This document shows positions 7,495 through 14,861 of a stretch of 25,499 nucleotides of DNA, one piece after another. Source of the DNA: an uncultured Phycisphaerales bacterium (lineage in GTDB: Bacteria; Planctomycetota; Phycisphaerae; Sedimentisphaerales; Anaerobacaceae); the NCBI GenBank assembly GCA_937927975.1, contig CALEZT010000143.1, positions 1 through 25,499 of the forward strand. Direction: 5' to 3'. Under the pieces are notes generated by a model. It saw nothing but the letters and a program-made list of their open reading frames with translations. It was not told the DNA's origin and searched no databases. The first letter of the stretch is position 1; each line of letters starts with the position of its first letter. A program made the position numbers and the translations under genes.

Positions 7495-9297
7495 ATGGGT
7501 CCAGCTCGCAGTACACGCCGTGAGTTCCTCAAGAATACTATGGTCCTTGGGGCAGGAGTCGTCGCGGCCGGTCCGCTCGGGCGGATCGTGGTCGCCCAGC
7601 AGCCGGGGTCGGGAATGAAGTTCGGGCTCGTCACCTATCTCTGGGCAGAGGACTGGGACCTGCCCACTGTAATCGCCAACTGCGCCAAGACAGGCGTCCT
7701 GGGAGTGGAACTGCGAACCGAGCACGCGCACCGCGTCGAATCGAACCTCACCGACGCCCAGCGTCAGGAGGTCAGGAAGCGATTCGCCGACAGCCCTGTG
7801 ACCCTGGTTGGACTCGGGACCAACTTCGCATTTCACTATCCCGAGCAGGACCGCCTGAGGAAAGAACTCGAGGGAGCCAAGCAGTACGTCAAGCTGGCCG
7901 CGGATTGCGGCGCCTCGGGCATCAAGGTCAAACCCAACGATCTGCCCAAGGGCGTGCCCTATGAAAAAACCATCGAGCAGATCGGCCGGTCGCTCAACGA
8001 CCTGGGCAAGTTCGCCGCCGGCTACAACCAGCAGATTCGCCTGGAAGTCCACGGCAGTTGCTCGCTGCTGCCCACCATGAAGGCGATCATGGACGTGGCC
8101 AACCATCCAAACGTCACGGTGTGCTGGAACTGCAATTCCCAGGATCTCGAAGGCCTGGGACTTCGATACAACTTCAACCTCGTGCGATCGCGGTTCGGCG
8201 ACACGGTCCACGTTCGCGAGCTCAACCTCACCGACTATCCCTACCAGGAGCTGATCAATCTCCTGGTGGCCACTGATTACTCCGGCTGGGTCCTGCTTGA
8301 AGGGCGGACCAGGCCCCAGGACCGCGTCCAGGCGCTGGCCGAGCAGCGGCAGGTCTTCGAACAAATGGTGGCCAAGGCGCGGACGGACGGCAGCGCCGCC
8401 GCAGGCGTGAAGCTCACCGAAAAAGACGATCGCATCACCGTCGAGGTCAACGGCAGGCTGTTCACCGAGTACCGATTCAAGGAGCCCCAGAGGCCCTTCT
8501 TCTACCCGGTCATCGGACCCACCGGGGCGCCGGTCATCCGCCACTGGCCCATCGCGGAGGGCAGCCCGGACGAGGAACGCGATCACCCGCATCACAAGTC
8601 CCTCTGGTTCACGCACGGTGCCATCAACGGCGTCGACTTCTGGGCGGACGGAAAAGGCAAGATCGTCCACGACAAGTTCGTGGAGGTGAGTTCCGGCCCG
8701 GAAGTCGGCGTGATCGTCGCCCAGAACAAGTACGTCGCCCCCGACGGCAAGGTCGTCTGCACCGATACGCGGACCCACCGCTTCCACAACACGCCTGACG
8801 GGCAGATCATGGATTTCGAAGTCGCCATCCACGCCTCCCAGGGCCAGGTGACGATGGGCGACACCAAAGAAGGCTCCATGGCCATCCGCCTGAATCCCAC
8901 CATGCAGTTGACGCCGACGAAGGCCATGAGAGCCAGAGGCGAGACCGCCAAGGGGCACATCGTCAATAGCGAAGGCGTCACCGACGGCAACACCTGGGGC
9001 AAGCGAGCCGCGTGGTGCGACTACTACGGCCCCGTGAATGGCGAGATCGTCGGCGTGGCGATCTTCGACCACCCGAGCAACCCGCGCCACCCGACGTGGT
9101 GGCACGTGCGGGACTACGGCCTGTTCGCGGTGAATCCCTTCGGCATCCACGATTTCGAGAAGAAACCCGCCGGCACGGGAGATCTGGTCATCCCCGCCGG
9201 CCAGACCGTGACGTTCAAATATCGTTTCTACTTCCACAAGGGCGATGAGAAACAAGGCAAAGTGGCGGACCGCTACGCTGAGTACGCCGGATCGTAA
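7495..9297 (+). CDS. Tat-exported fusion: xylose-isomerase-like TIM barrel + PmoA-like (DUF6807) domain
   Basis: From ATG 7495 (AAAGG upstream) the protein is 600 aa. Residues 1-35 are a Tat signal: STRREFLK, then a hydrophobic VLGAGVVAAGPLG stretch and VVAQQ. Residues about 41-290 form a sugar isomerase/epimerase-type TIM barrel starting MKFGLVTYLW. Candidate metal ligands are Glu184 (LEVHG), His239 and Glu269 (LLEG); the usual metal Asp after the fifth strand is Asn-like (WNCN, 211-214). After an Ala-rich linker (about 291-303), residues 304-597 match the PmoA-like family, with FFYPVIGPTGAPVIRHWP at 335-352 and a His cluster in DHPHHKSLWFTHG at 363-375. The two parts are usually separate proteins. 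It is first in an operon with an oxidoreductase and a second isomerase, so a periplasmic role in carbohydrate turnover is inferred. Confidence 0.88.
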   Translation: MGPARSTRREFLKNTMVLGAGVVAAGPLGRIVVAQQPGSGMKFGLVTYLWAEDWDLPTVIANCAKTGVLGVELRTEHAHRVESNLTDAQRQEVRKRFADSPVTLVGLGTNFAFHYPEQDRLRKELEGAKQYVKLAADCGASGIKVKPNDLPKGVPYEKTIEQIGRSLNDLGKFAAGYNQQIRLEVHGSCSLLPTMKAIMDVANHPNVTVCWNCNSQDLEGLGLRYNFNLVRSRFGDTVHVRELNLTDYPYQELINLLVATDYSGWVLLEGRTRPQDRVQALAEQRQVFEQMVAKARTDGSAAAGVKLTEKDDRITVEVNGRLFTEYRFKEPQRPFFYPVIGPTGAPVIRHWPIAEGSPDEERDHPHHKSLWFTHGAINGVDFWADGKGKIVHDKFVEVSSGPEVGVIVAQNKYVAPDGKVVCTDTRTHRFHNTPDGQIMDFEVAIHASQGQVTMGDTKEGSMAIRLNPTMQLTPTKAMRARGETAKGHIVNSEGVTDGNTWGKRAAWCDYYGPVNGEIVGVAIFDHPSNPRHPTWWHVRDYGLFAVNPFGIHDFEKKPAGTGDLVIPAGQTVTFKYRFYFHKGDEKQGKVADRYAEYAGS

Positions 9298-9400
9298 TTG
9301 ATTAAGGATGATTGACTATGGATGATTGGAGAGGCCGCCCGGCTCTCTTGCACCGATCATCAATTATCCATTGTCCATCATCAATGAGAAAGGATCGACC
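9298..9400. repeat. Palindromic element, copy 1 (operon spacer)
   Basis: The whole gap between the first two operon genes is an imperfect palindrome. The arm 9307-9328 pairs with 9361-9382 at 19 of 22 positions, one of the rest being a G-T wobble. A GC-rich inner stem (GAGAG..CC near 9330-9337 with GGCTCTC near 9341-9347) caps it. Arms are built of GATGAT/GGATGATTG-type words. The ribosome site of the next gene (AAAGGA, 9390-9395) follows directly. Copy 2 fills the next gap. Confidence 0.75.
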
Positions 9401-10885
9401 ATGAGCAAGTTGACGCGTCGTGATTTCATTCGCAGTTCGATGGCCGTAGGGGCGGGCCTGGCGATGGTGGGCCCCGCATCCCGCGTGCTCGGGGCCAACG
9501 ACGACATCCGCCTGGGCATCATCGGCGTCGGCAGCCAGGGCGGCGGCCATATGGGCGTCTTCAGCAGGATCCCGGGCGTCCGGCTCGTGGCCATCTGCGA
9601 CGCCGACCGCAACCAGTTGGACCGGAGAGCCGCCGCGTTCGAGAAGGACAACAACGGCGTCAAGCTCCAGACCTACACGGACATGCGAGAACTGCTCGAC
9701 AACAAGGAAATCGACGCGGTCACGTCCGCCACGCCGAACCATTGGCACGCCCTGACCACCGTGTGGGCCTGCCAGGCGGGCAAGGACGTCTATATCGAGA
9801 AGCCCGCCTCCCACGAGATCTGGGAAGGGCGCAAGATGGTCGAGGCCGCCCGAAAGTACAACCGCATCGTCCAGATCGGTACGCAGAAACGCTCGTCCGA
9901 GGCCCATCCGGCGGCTTATGAGTGGATTCGCGAGGGCAACATCGGGCAAGTGAAATGGTCCCGCGGATTCTGCTACAAAGCCCGCGGCCCAAACACCAAC
10001 GGCATCGTCAAGGGAACCAACGGCCCCAAGGCGATTCCCGCCAGCGTGGACTACAACCACTGGTGCGGTCCGGCCGACATGGTCCCGCTCCATCGCGAGC
10101 AACTGCATTACGTTTGGCACTGGATGTGGAACACCGGCAACGGCGACATCGGCAACCAGGGTCCGCACGAGATGGACATCGCCCGCTGGGCGCTCGGCGA
10201 TCCGGGTCTGCCGACCCGCTGCTTCAGTATCGGCGGCCGGTTCGGCGTCAGCGAGACGGGCGACGTGGGCGAGACCGCCAACACGCAGATCGCCTTCTTC
10301 GACTACAAGCCGGCTCCGCTGATCTTCGAGGTCCGCGGCCTGCCCCGCAAGAAAGGCGACAGGCCCGACACCATGGACAACTTCCGCGGCACCCGCGTGG
10401 GCAACTGCCTCCAGTGCGAAGGCGGGTATTTCGTCTCCGACGACGGCGGCGGCTGGGTCTACGACAACGAGGGCAAGAAGATCAAGCAGTTCACCGGCCG
10501 CGGCGGCGCGGGCCACCATGAGAACTTCATCAAGGCCGTCCGCAGCCACAGGCGCGAGGACCAGAACGCCGATATCGAGATCGGACACATCTCCGCAGCC
10601 CTGTGCCACATGGCGAACACATCCTACCGCCTGGGCAAGAAGGCGACGGTCGACGAGGTCAAGGCCGCCATCGGCGACAATGCCGAAATGATGGACTCGT
10701 TCGACAGGATGCTCCAGCATCTGGCCGCCAACGAGATCAACCTGGAGAAAGAGCCGATCACGCTGGGCCCGGTCCTGACGATGGACCCCGCGAAGGAGCA
10801 GTACGTCGGAGAGAACAGCGACCTGGCGAACCTGTTCATTAAACGCAACTACCGCGAGCCGTTCGTGGTGCCCGAGAAGGTCTGA
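9401..10885 (+). CDS. Tat-exported Gfo/Idh/MocA family oxidoreductase
   Basis: From ATG 9401 (AAAGGA about 5-6 nt upstream) the protein is 494 aa. SKLTRRDFIRSS with a following hydrophobic stretch and ending near SRVLGAN is a Tat signal, so it is exported folded, probably with its NAD(P) cofactor bound. The Rossmann domain starts IRLGIIGVGSQG (glycines at 42-47). EKP at 133-135 carries Lys134, the usual catalytic lysine, and His256 in GNQGPHEMDIARW is the second family hallmark. Members oxidise or reduce hydroxyls of sugars, inositols and glycosides, and exported ones are abundant in planctomycetes. Its position between two TIM-barrel isomerase-type genes suggests it makes a keto sugar that the neighbours process. 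The substrate is unknown. Confidence 0.92.
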   Translation: MSKLTRRDFIRSSMAVGAGLAMVGPASRVLGANDDIRLGIIGVGSQGGGHMGVFSRIPGVRLVAICDADRNQLDRRAAAFEKDNNGVKLQTYTDMRELLDNKEIDAVTSATPNHWHALTTVWACQAGKDVYIEKPASHEIWEGRKMVEAARKYNRIVQIGTQKRSSEAHPAAYEWIREGNIGQVKWSRGFCYKARGPNTNGIVKGTNGPKAIPASVDYNHWCGPADMVPLHREQLHYVWHWMWNTGNGDIGNQGPHEMDIARWALGDPGLPTRCFSIGGRFGVSETGDVGETANTQIAFFDYKPAPLIFEVRGLPRKKGDRPDTMDNFRGTRVGNCLQCEGGYFVSDDGGGWVYDNEGKKIKQFTGRGGAGHHENFIKAVRSHRREDQNADIEIGHISAALCHMANTSYRLGKKATVDEVKAAIGDNAEMMDSFDRMLQHLAANEINLEKEPITLGPVLTMDPAKEQYVGENSDLANLFIKRNYREPFVVPEKV

Positions 10886-10986
10886 CGAATTGATGATTGA
10901 TTGAGGATGATGGATGATTGGGATGGGAGGTCCGCCTTCCTTCTCCAATCATCCATCATCAGTTATCCATAATCGATGGGTGTTCG
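10886..10986. repeat. Palindromic element, copy 2 (operon spacer)
   Basis: A perfect 16-bp inverted repeat, 10906-10921 (GATGATGGATGATTGG) with 10945-10960, encloses a 23-nt loop with GGGAGG and CCTTCC tracts. Weaker complementarity continues outward into the GATTGATTGAG words. It is nearly the same length as copy 1 (101 against 103 bp) and in the equivalent place, between consecutive operon genes. The CCGCC-containing centre is also shared. Confidence 0.8.
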
Positions 10987-11847
10987 ATGAAGTTCGCTCT
11001 TTGTAATGAGATGTTCGAGAAACAGCCGATGGCGCAGATCGCCTCGACCGCCGCTCGCCTCGGCTACCACGGCATCGAGGTCGCGCCGTTCACGCTGGCG
11101 ACGTCCGTGCTGGAGATCACGGCCGCCCAACGGAAAGAGACCCGCCAGGCCATCACAGACCAGGGCTTGGAGGTCGTCGGCCTGCACTGGCTGTTCGCAG
11201 GGCCTCAGGGCCTGCACATGACCACGCCCGACCAGGCCACCTGGCAGCGGACGCGAGACTACCTGGCCGCCCTGCTGGACCTGTGCAGCGACCTGGGCGG
11301 CAAGATCCTCGTCCTCGGCTCGCCCAAGCAGCGGAGCGTCCTGGGTGTCGAGGGCGTCCCGCCCTCGAATCGCGGACAGGATGTCCGCGACACGCCGGCA
11401 TACAAGGATGCGTGGAAACGAGCGGTAGATCTGCTCGCTTCCGTGGTTGAGCAAGCCGGGAAGTTGAGCCTGACGATCTGCCTGGAGCCGCTGGCCCCGG
11501 TCGAAACGAATTTCATCAACTCCGTCGCTGAAGGCATGAAACTCGTTCGCGAGGTGAATCATCCGAGCCTCAAGATCCATCTCGACGTCAAAGCGATGTG
11601 CTCCGAGGGCAGGCCGGTTCCCGAGATCATCCGCTCGGTGAAGGTCCAGGACGTCGGGCACTTCCACGTCAACGATCCGAACCTCTACGGTCCCGGCATG
11701 GGCGAGGTCGATTACGCCCCGATCGCAGAGGCGGTCCGCGACCTGGGCTACGACAAGTGGCTCTCGGTCGAGCCCTTCAAGTACGATCCCGACCCGGAAA
11801 CCGTGGCGAGAAAGGGCATCGAATACCTCCGCCGATTCTGGCCCTGA
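10987..11847 (+). CDS. Sugar phosphate isomerase/epimerase (xylose-isomerase-like TIM barrel)
   Basis: The 286-aa protein has no signal peptide and should be cytoplasmic. It starts MKFALCNEMF and has the classic four-ligand divalent metal site of the AP2Ec/xylose-isomerase-like family: Glu167 (CLEPL), Asp200 (KIHLDVKAM), His227 (HFHVND) and Glu262 (LSVEPF). Known members include keto-sugar epimerases, inosose dehydratases and lyases of 3-keto sugars. The strand 5 to 6 region and a GVPPSNRGQDVRDTP loop look ordinary for the group. It is the third gene of the operon, after the exported fusion and the exported oxidoreductase, so it probably acts on an imported product of those two. The exact reaction cannot be read. 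The start has only a weak ribosome site (GATGGGTG just upstream). Confidence 0.9.
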   Translation: MKFALCNEMFEKQPMAQIASTAARLGYHGIEVAPFTLATSVLEITAAQRKETRQAITDQGLEVVGLHWLFAGPQGLHMTTPDQATWQRTRDYLAALLDLCSDLGGKILVLGSPKQRSVLGVEGVPPSNRGQDVRDTPAYKDAWKRAVDLLASVVEQAGKLSLTICLEPLAPVETNFINSVAEGMKLVREVNHPSLKIHLDVKAMCSEGRPVPEIIRSVKVQDVGHFHVNDPNLYGPGMGEVDYAPIAEAVRDLGYDKWLSVEPFKYDPDPETVARKGIEYLRRFWP

Positions 11848-11876
11848 CGAAAAAGAGATGGAGCGAGTTCTTCGCA

Positions 11877-12443
11877 TCACGCCCGGCAGGCGAGTTGCTT
11901 CTTCAGCGTCTTGCGGGCCCGGTGGAAATGCACGCGGGCTTTCTCGGGCGTGGTCTGCACCCGCTCGGCGATCTCTGTATACGACAAATCCTCGTAGCAC
12001 CGCAGGTGCACGACGTCTCGCTGCTGATGGTTGAGTTGTGCAATGGCGGTCGAGACCTGCCGGAGGGTTTCCTCGCGGACCTGGGTCTCCAGCGGGCCAA
12101 TGTCACCGGCGCAGGCGAAGCTCTCGTCCCTGATGTCACGCAGCGCCGTCCGCTCGTAAAGCGACCGCATCCGCCGGTCTCGGAGACGGTCGCGGATCTT
12201 GCTCCAGGCGATGCGGTAGATCCACGGCCAGAACCGATCGGGATCGCGGAGCGAGCCGAGCTGACGAAGCATCGCCAGGAGAGTCTCCTGGATCAGATCC
12301 TCCGTTGCTTCTCGGTCCAGCGTGGTCCGGAAGATGAAGGGGTACAGTTGCTCCCAGACCAGCGTCGCCAGCCGGCCCGTGGCGGCCTGTTCGCCCGCCC
12401 GGGCCTCGTCAAGAAACTGGATGTATCCGTTATGATCGCTCAT
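11877..12443 (-). CDS. ECF-type RNA polymerase sigma factor
   Basis: From ATG 12443 (GAGGA 8 nt upstream) the protein is 188 aa. Sigma region 2 covers about residues 22-92, including DLIQETLLAMLRQLGSL and the WPWIYRIAWSKIRDRLR helix that contacts the -10 element. Region 4 covers about 126-185 with LNHQQRDVVHLRCYEDLSYTEIAERV and a helix-turn-helix ending TTPEKARVHFHRARKTL. No anti-sigma factor or zinc-binding anti-sigma domain is adjacent. The gene lies 100 bp downstream of the 560-aa membrane protein on the same strand and ends 29 bp from the convergent sugar operon. It may belong to the ABC-transporter unit or form its own transcript. A CCTTATAAGG palindrome lies at 12459-12468 just ahead of it. 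Confidence 0.92.
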   Translation of the reverse strand: MSDHNGYIQFLDEARAGEQAATGRLATLVWEQLYPFIFRTTLDREATEDLIQETLLAMLRQLGSLRDPDRFWPWIYRIAWSKIRDRLRDRRMRSLYERTALRDIRDESFACAGDIGPLETQVREETLRQVSTAIAQLNHQQRDVVHLRCYEDLSYTEIAERVQTTPEKARVHFHRARKTLKKQLACRA

Positions 12444-12523
12444 CGGAACAGTCCTCGACCTTATAAGGCCGGAACTCCGATGCGGGTAACAAGGATCTCG
12501 GCGATGCGCGGAGTCTGAACCTG

Positions 12524-12546
12524 TAGGGTGTGCCATGCACACCCTA
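12524..12546. repeat. Perfect 10-bp-arm palindrome over a stop codon
   Basis: TAGGGTGTGC (12524-12533), CAT, then GCACACCCTA (12537-12546) form a perfect inverted repeat. The right arm includes the TAG stop of the 560-aa membrane protein gene (12546-12544). There is no T-run, so it is not a standard terminator. The sequence resembles interspersed GGTGGGC/GCCCACC-type palindromes that I know from other genomes; that link is from memory. Confidence 0.7.
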
Positions 12547-14226
12547 TGCCGACTGCGTCGTCTCCTGTGCCGGGGCGGGCGAATTGTCCAGGTCCTGCTC
12601 CGGCGCACACACCACGCGCCACGATGGCGGCGTCAGTTCGGGCACCTCCCACACACTGCCGCAACGGTGGCACTTGTCCTGGTCCGCCCGGCGGCCCTGA
12701 CCGCAATTCGAGCATGTGACAAGCGAACCTCTCGGCCGCACCATTCGATAAGCGACGTACGCCGGGAGCCCGAGGAAGATCGTCGCGAGGATCCAGACCT
12801 TACGAACGTTTCGCGGCATGCCCATTTGGACCGCGTCGCGATTGAGCTTGGCGCTGAGCAGCCCCAGAAGCGCCAGCCCCGGCAGCATGTACCCGAGGAC
12901 CCAGAAGAACCGCTGCCAGGCTTCCTCGCCACGACACCCCCTTGCGACCATCGCGACAAACGAATCCGGCAGCAGGAATATCGACCGATAGCCGCTCGTG
13001 GCCTCGAAGTGCGGCCCGCCGAAGTAGGAAGCCAGCACGAGAACAGGAGGATGGAGATTCTCCAGAAGCAGTTTCATCCAGGTGAGCCCTCGCGCACCCG
13101 GCAGGAGGAAGTACGCCGCCTTCGCGGAATCCACCGGGCGGCCCAGTCGCACGACTCCGGCGCGCGGGTCGTCGTACGCCGTGGCTGTCGTCGCACCGAC
13201 GGCGGCCGTCTGTCCGTTCGGATCGAAGTACTCCAATCGCAGGGCCAGCCCGTCGCGAGCCAGCGACGCGACCGCGCACCCGCCGTAGCCCCACTGCGTG
13301 GGCGGATCGTCCCAGGCGATCTCGAATCCGGAGACGCCATAGGCGGCCAGATCCATGGGTCTGGCGGTCCCCATGTCGCCGATGGGCGGAATCGGGGACG
13401 ACAACCGGCCTGCGAATCCGGCGTAGTCGAGCGTCCGCAGATCCAGGCGGTCGATCCGACCGCTTGCGTCGAGAACGAGAACGTGGTCCGTATCCCAATA
13501 GCCCACTCTCCACGAATCGCCCGATCGATGGTTGGGCAGATTGACGCGAATGAGGTCGGGGTTCTTCCAGATCACACCGATCTGAACCGGCTCTCGGTCC
13601 ACGGCGTCTTTGGAAAGCTCCGGCCCTTTCCGCACGCTGGGGGTCTCGGCATCCCACTCGATGGCAAAGAACCGCTTCATTCGGGGATCATACACAACTT
13701 GCGTCCGCTTTCGGATTCCGCCGGCAATCGGCGAAACGAATCGGCCGATGCGTCCATCGGGCTCGTCCGCAATGCCTTCGGGGCCGGCATACTTCGTGAT
13801 AACCTCAGCATCAGCGACCCCCTTGGCGATCCGCTGGTATACGAAAAGCCCAAGCGACGGATCATAGCGAAGCACATCGTCCTTGGACCACACGTCCTGC
13901 CAGTAGACGTTTCGATCGTAGCCTTCTATGGACCTGCGCCAAAGAGGCCTCAGATAGCGGGCAATACCCAATTGGGCCTGCGGCAGGTCATAAGGGTTTA
14001 TCTCCGCCGTCACAATAAGGGGACTCGCGGCACCGACATCCACCGCCCGGCTCGGACCCAAAATCCGCATGGGGGAGACCGACGCTCCCCGCGCCGACCT
14101 GCCCAGCAGGGAATCGCGCTGCGAGGCGCAGTACGTCCGAGCCCAGAACAGACCCGTGCACAACAAGACCATCCCGGTGACGCAGATCGCCGGGATCGCG
14201 ATGAGATTTCGTTTTCTTGTGTCCAT
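12544..14226 (-). CDS. Membrane protein with large extracytoplasmic region and C-terminal zinc ribbon, ABC-operon partner
   Basis: I do not recognise a named family. From ATG 14226 (AGG 9 nt upstream; an alternative start is 14235) the protein is 560 aa. One N-terminal membrane helix (about 7-28) is followed by some 400 residues rich in aromatic and Asp/Gly turns (WDTDHVLVLDASGRIDRLDL and similar repeating strands), suggesting a beta-rich, perhaps propeller-like domain. Two more helices are likely at about 440-460 and 477-495. A treble-clef or rubredoxin-like zinc ribbon follows with C505, C508, C519 and C522. The tail is polar. It starts 10 nt after the ABC permease, so it belongs to that transporter unit, perhaps as an accessory or sensing subunit. 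The function is inferred from context only. Confidence 0.8.
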   Translation of the reverse strand: MDTRKRNLIAIPAICVTGMVLLCTGLFWARTYCASQRDSLLGRSARGASVSPMRILGPSRAVDVGAASPLIVTAEINPYDLPQAQLGIARYLRPLWRRSIEGYDRNVYWQDVWSKDDVLRYDPSLGLFVYQRIAKGVADAEVITKYAGPEGIADEPDGRIGRFVSPIAGGIRKRTQVVYDPRMKRFFAIEWDAETPSVRKGPELSKDAVDREPVQIGVIWKNPDLIRVNLPNHRSGDSWRVGYWDTDHVLVLDASGRIDRLDLRTLDYAGFAGRLSSPIPPIGDMGTARPMDLAAYGVSGFEIAWDDPPTQWGYGGCAVASLARDGLALRLEYFDPNGQTAAVGATTATAYDDPRAGVVRLGRPVDSAKAAYFLLPGARGLTWMKLLLENLHPPVLVLASYFGGPHFEATSGYRSIFLLPDSFVAMVARGCRGEEAWQRFFWVLGYMLPGLALLGLLSAKLNRDAVQMGMPRNVRKVWILATIFLGLPAYVAYRMVRPRGSLVTCSNCGQGRRADQDKCHRCGSVWEVPELTPPSWRVVCAPEQDLDNSPAPAQETTQSA

Positions 14227-14236
14227 GGCGTGCATC

Positions 14237-14860
14237 CTACAAAGGCGTCGAGACAAATCGGTACCAGACAACCACGAGCGAGGCGGTGATCAGCAGCAGC
14301 AGAACCACCACAGCTTCGATGCCGACCCCCTTGACGACAACGATCGACAAGGCCAGCGTAAGCAGCACCGTTCCCCCCGCGAGCAGCCAGACCCGGCTCG
14401 CGGTCCAACCGCTCAGCAATCCCATGCAGTAGCAGGCGAAACCCGCCAGAACTGCGGTCGCGGCCATCTCGCCCACGATGCGCCCGCGGTACGGCGCGAA
14501 CAGCGGAGACGACTGCAACAGAATCAACCCCGTCACCGCAAGCGGCAGGATGGTCGCCAGAACCGTCAAGCCCCCCGCCACGACCCTGGCGGCGAAGATC
14601 CGATTGCGCGTCACGGCCAGCGTGCAAAGCAGCGTCGAAATCTTGTGGGCCCGATCGCCGTACATCTGCGAGGCGCCCAGGCCGAAGTATCCCAGCAGCA
14701 GAGCGGGGATCACGAAGCCGGCGACGACGCCCGTCATCTCCGGCTCCTGGGCCCAGAAGACTCCATAGGTCCAAAGCCAGATCGTGAAGACCACGACGAT
14801 GCCGGCGCCCACCACGTAGAACAGATTGTCGGCGATCTCCCGACGGATCAGAGTGAACAT
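14237..14860 (-). CDS. ABC transporter permease (ABC-2 type)
   Basis: This 207-aa protein is almost wholly hydrophobic, with about six predicted membrane helices. The first is FYVVGAGIVVVFTIWLWTYG, and the last runs through EAVVVLLLLITASLVVVWY. The amphipathic N-terminus MFTLIRREIADNL and the loop ASQMYGDRAHKISTLLCTLAVTRNRIFAARV, with its coupling-helix-like TRNRIFAARV, are typical of small ABC-2 type exporter subunits. It begins 1 nt after the ATPase stop and ends 10 nt before the 560-aa membrane protein, so the three are one unit. The substrate is unknown; relatives under YtrA-type repressors often respond to cell-envelope stress. The permease call is firm, and the direction (export) is inferred from the class. 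Confidence 0.88.
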   Translation of the reverse strand: MFTLIRREIADNLFYVVGAGIVVVFTIWLWTYGVFWAQEPEMTGVVAGFVIPALLLGYFGLGASQMYGDRAHKISTLLCTLAVTRNRIFAARVVAGGLTVLATILPLAVTGLILLQSSPLFAPYRGRIVGEMAATAVLAGFACYCMGLLSGWTASRVWLLAGGTVLLTLALSIVVVKGVGIEAVVVLLLLITASLVVVWYRFVSTPL

Positions 14861-14861
14861 G

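Noticed and set aside
6169..9255. A 1028-codon open frame on the minus strand
   Set aside because: It lies antisense to the Tat fusion gene and the 6415 gene. Its translation has no recognisable domain, and the plus strand has clear families with ribosome sites. High GC at third codon positions produces such shadows.
9302..10948. A 548-codon minus-strand frame opposite the oxidoreductase
   Set aside because: Antisense shadow of a clear Gfo/Idh/MocA gene. Its ends fall in the palindromic spacers, which merely keep the frame open.
12535..14289. A 584-codon plus-strand frame opposite the 560-aa membrane protein
   Set aside because: The minus-strand product has membrane helices, a zinc ribbon and tight operon spacing. 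The plus-strand translation is Arg/Pro/His-rich and featureless.
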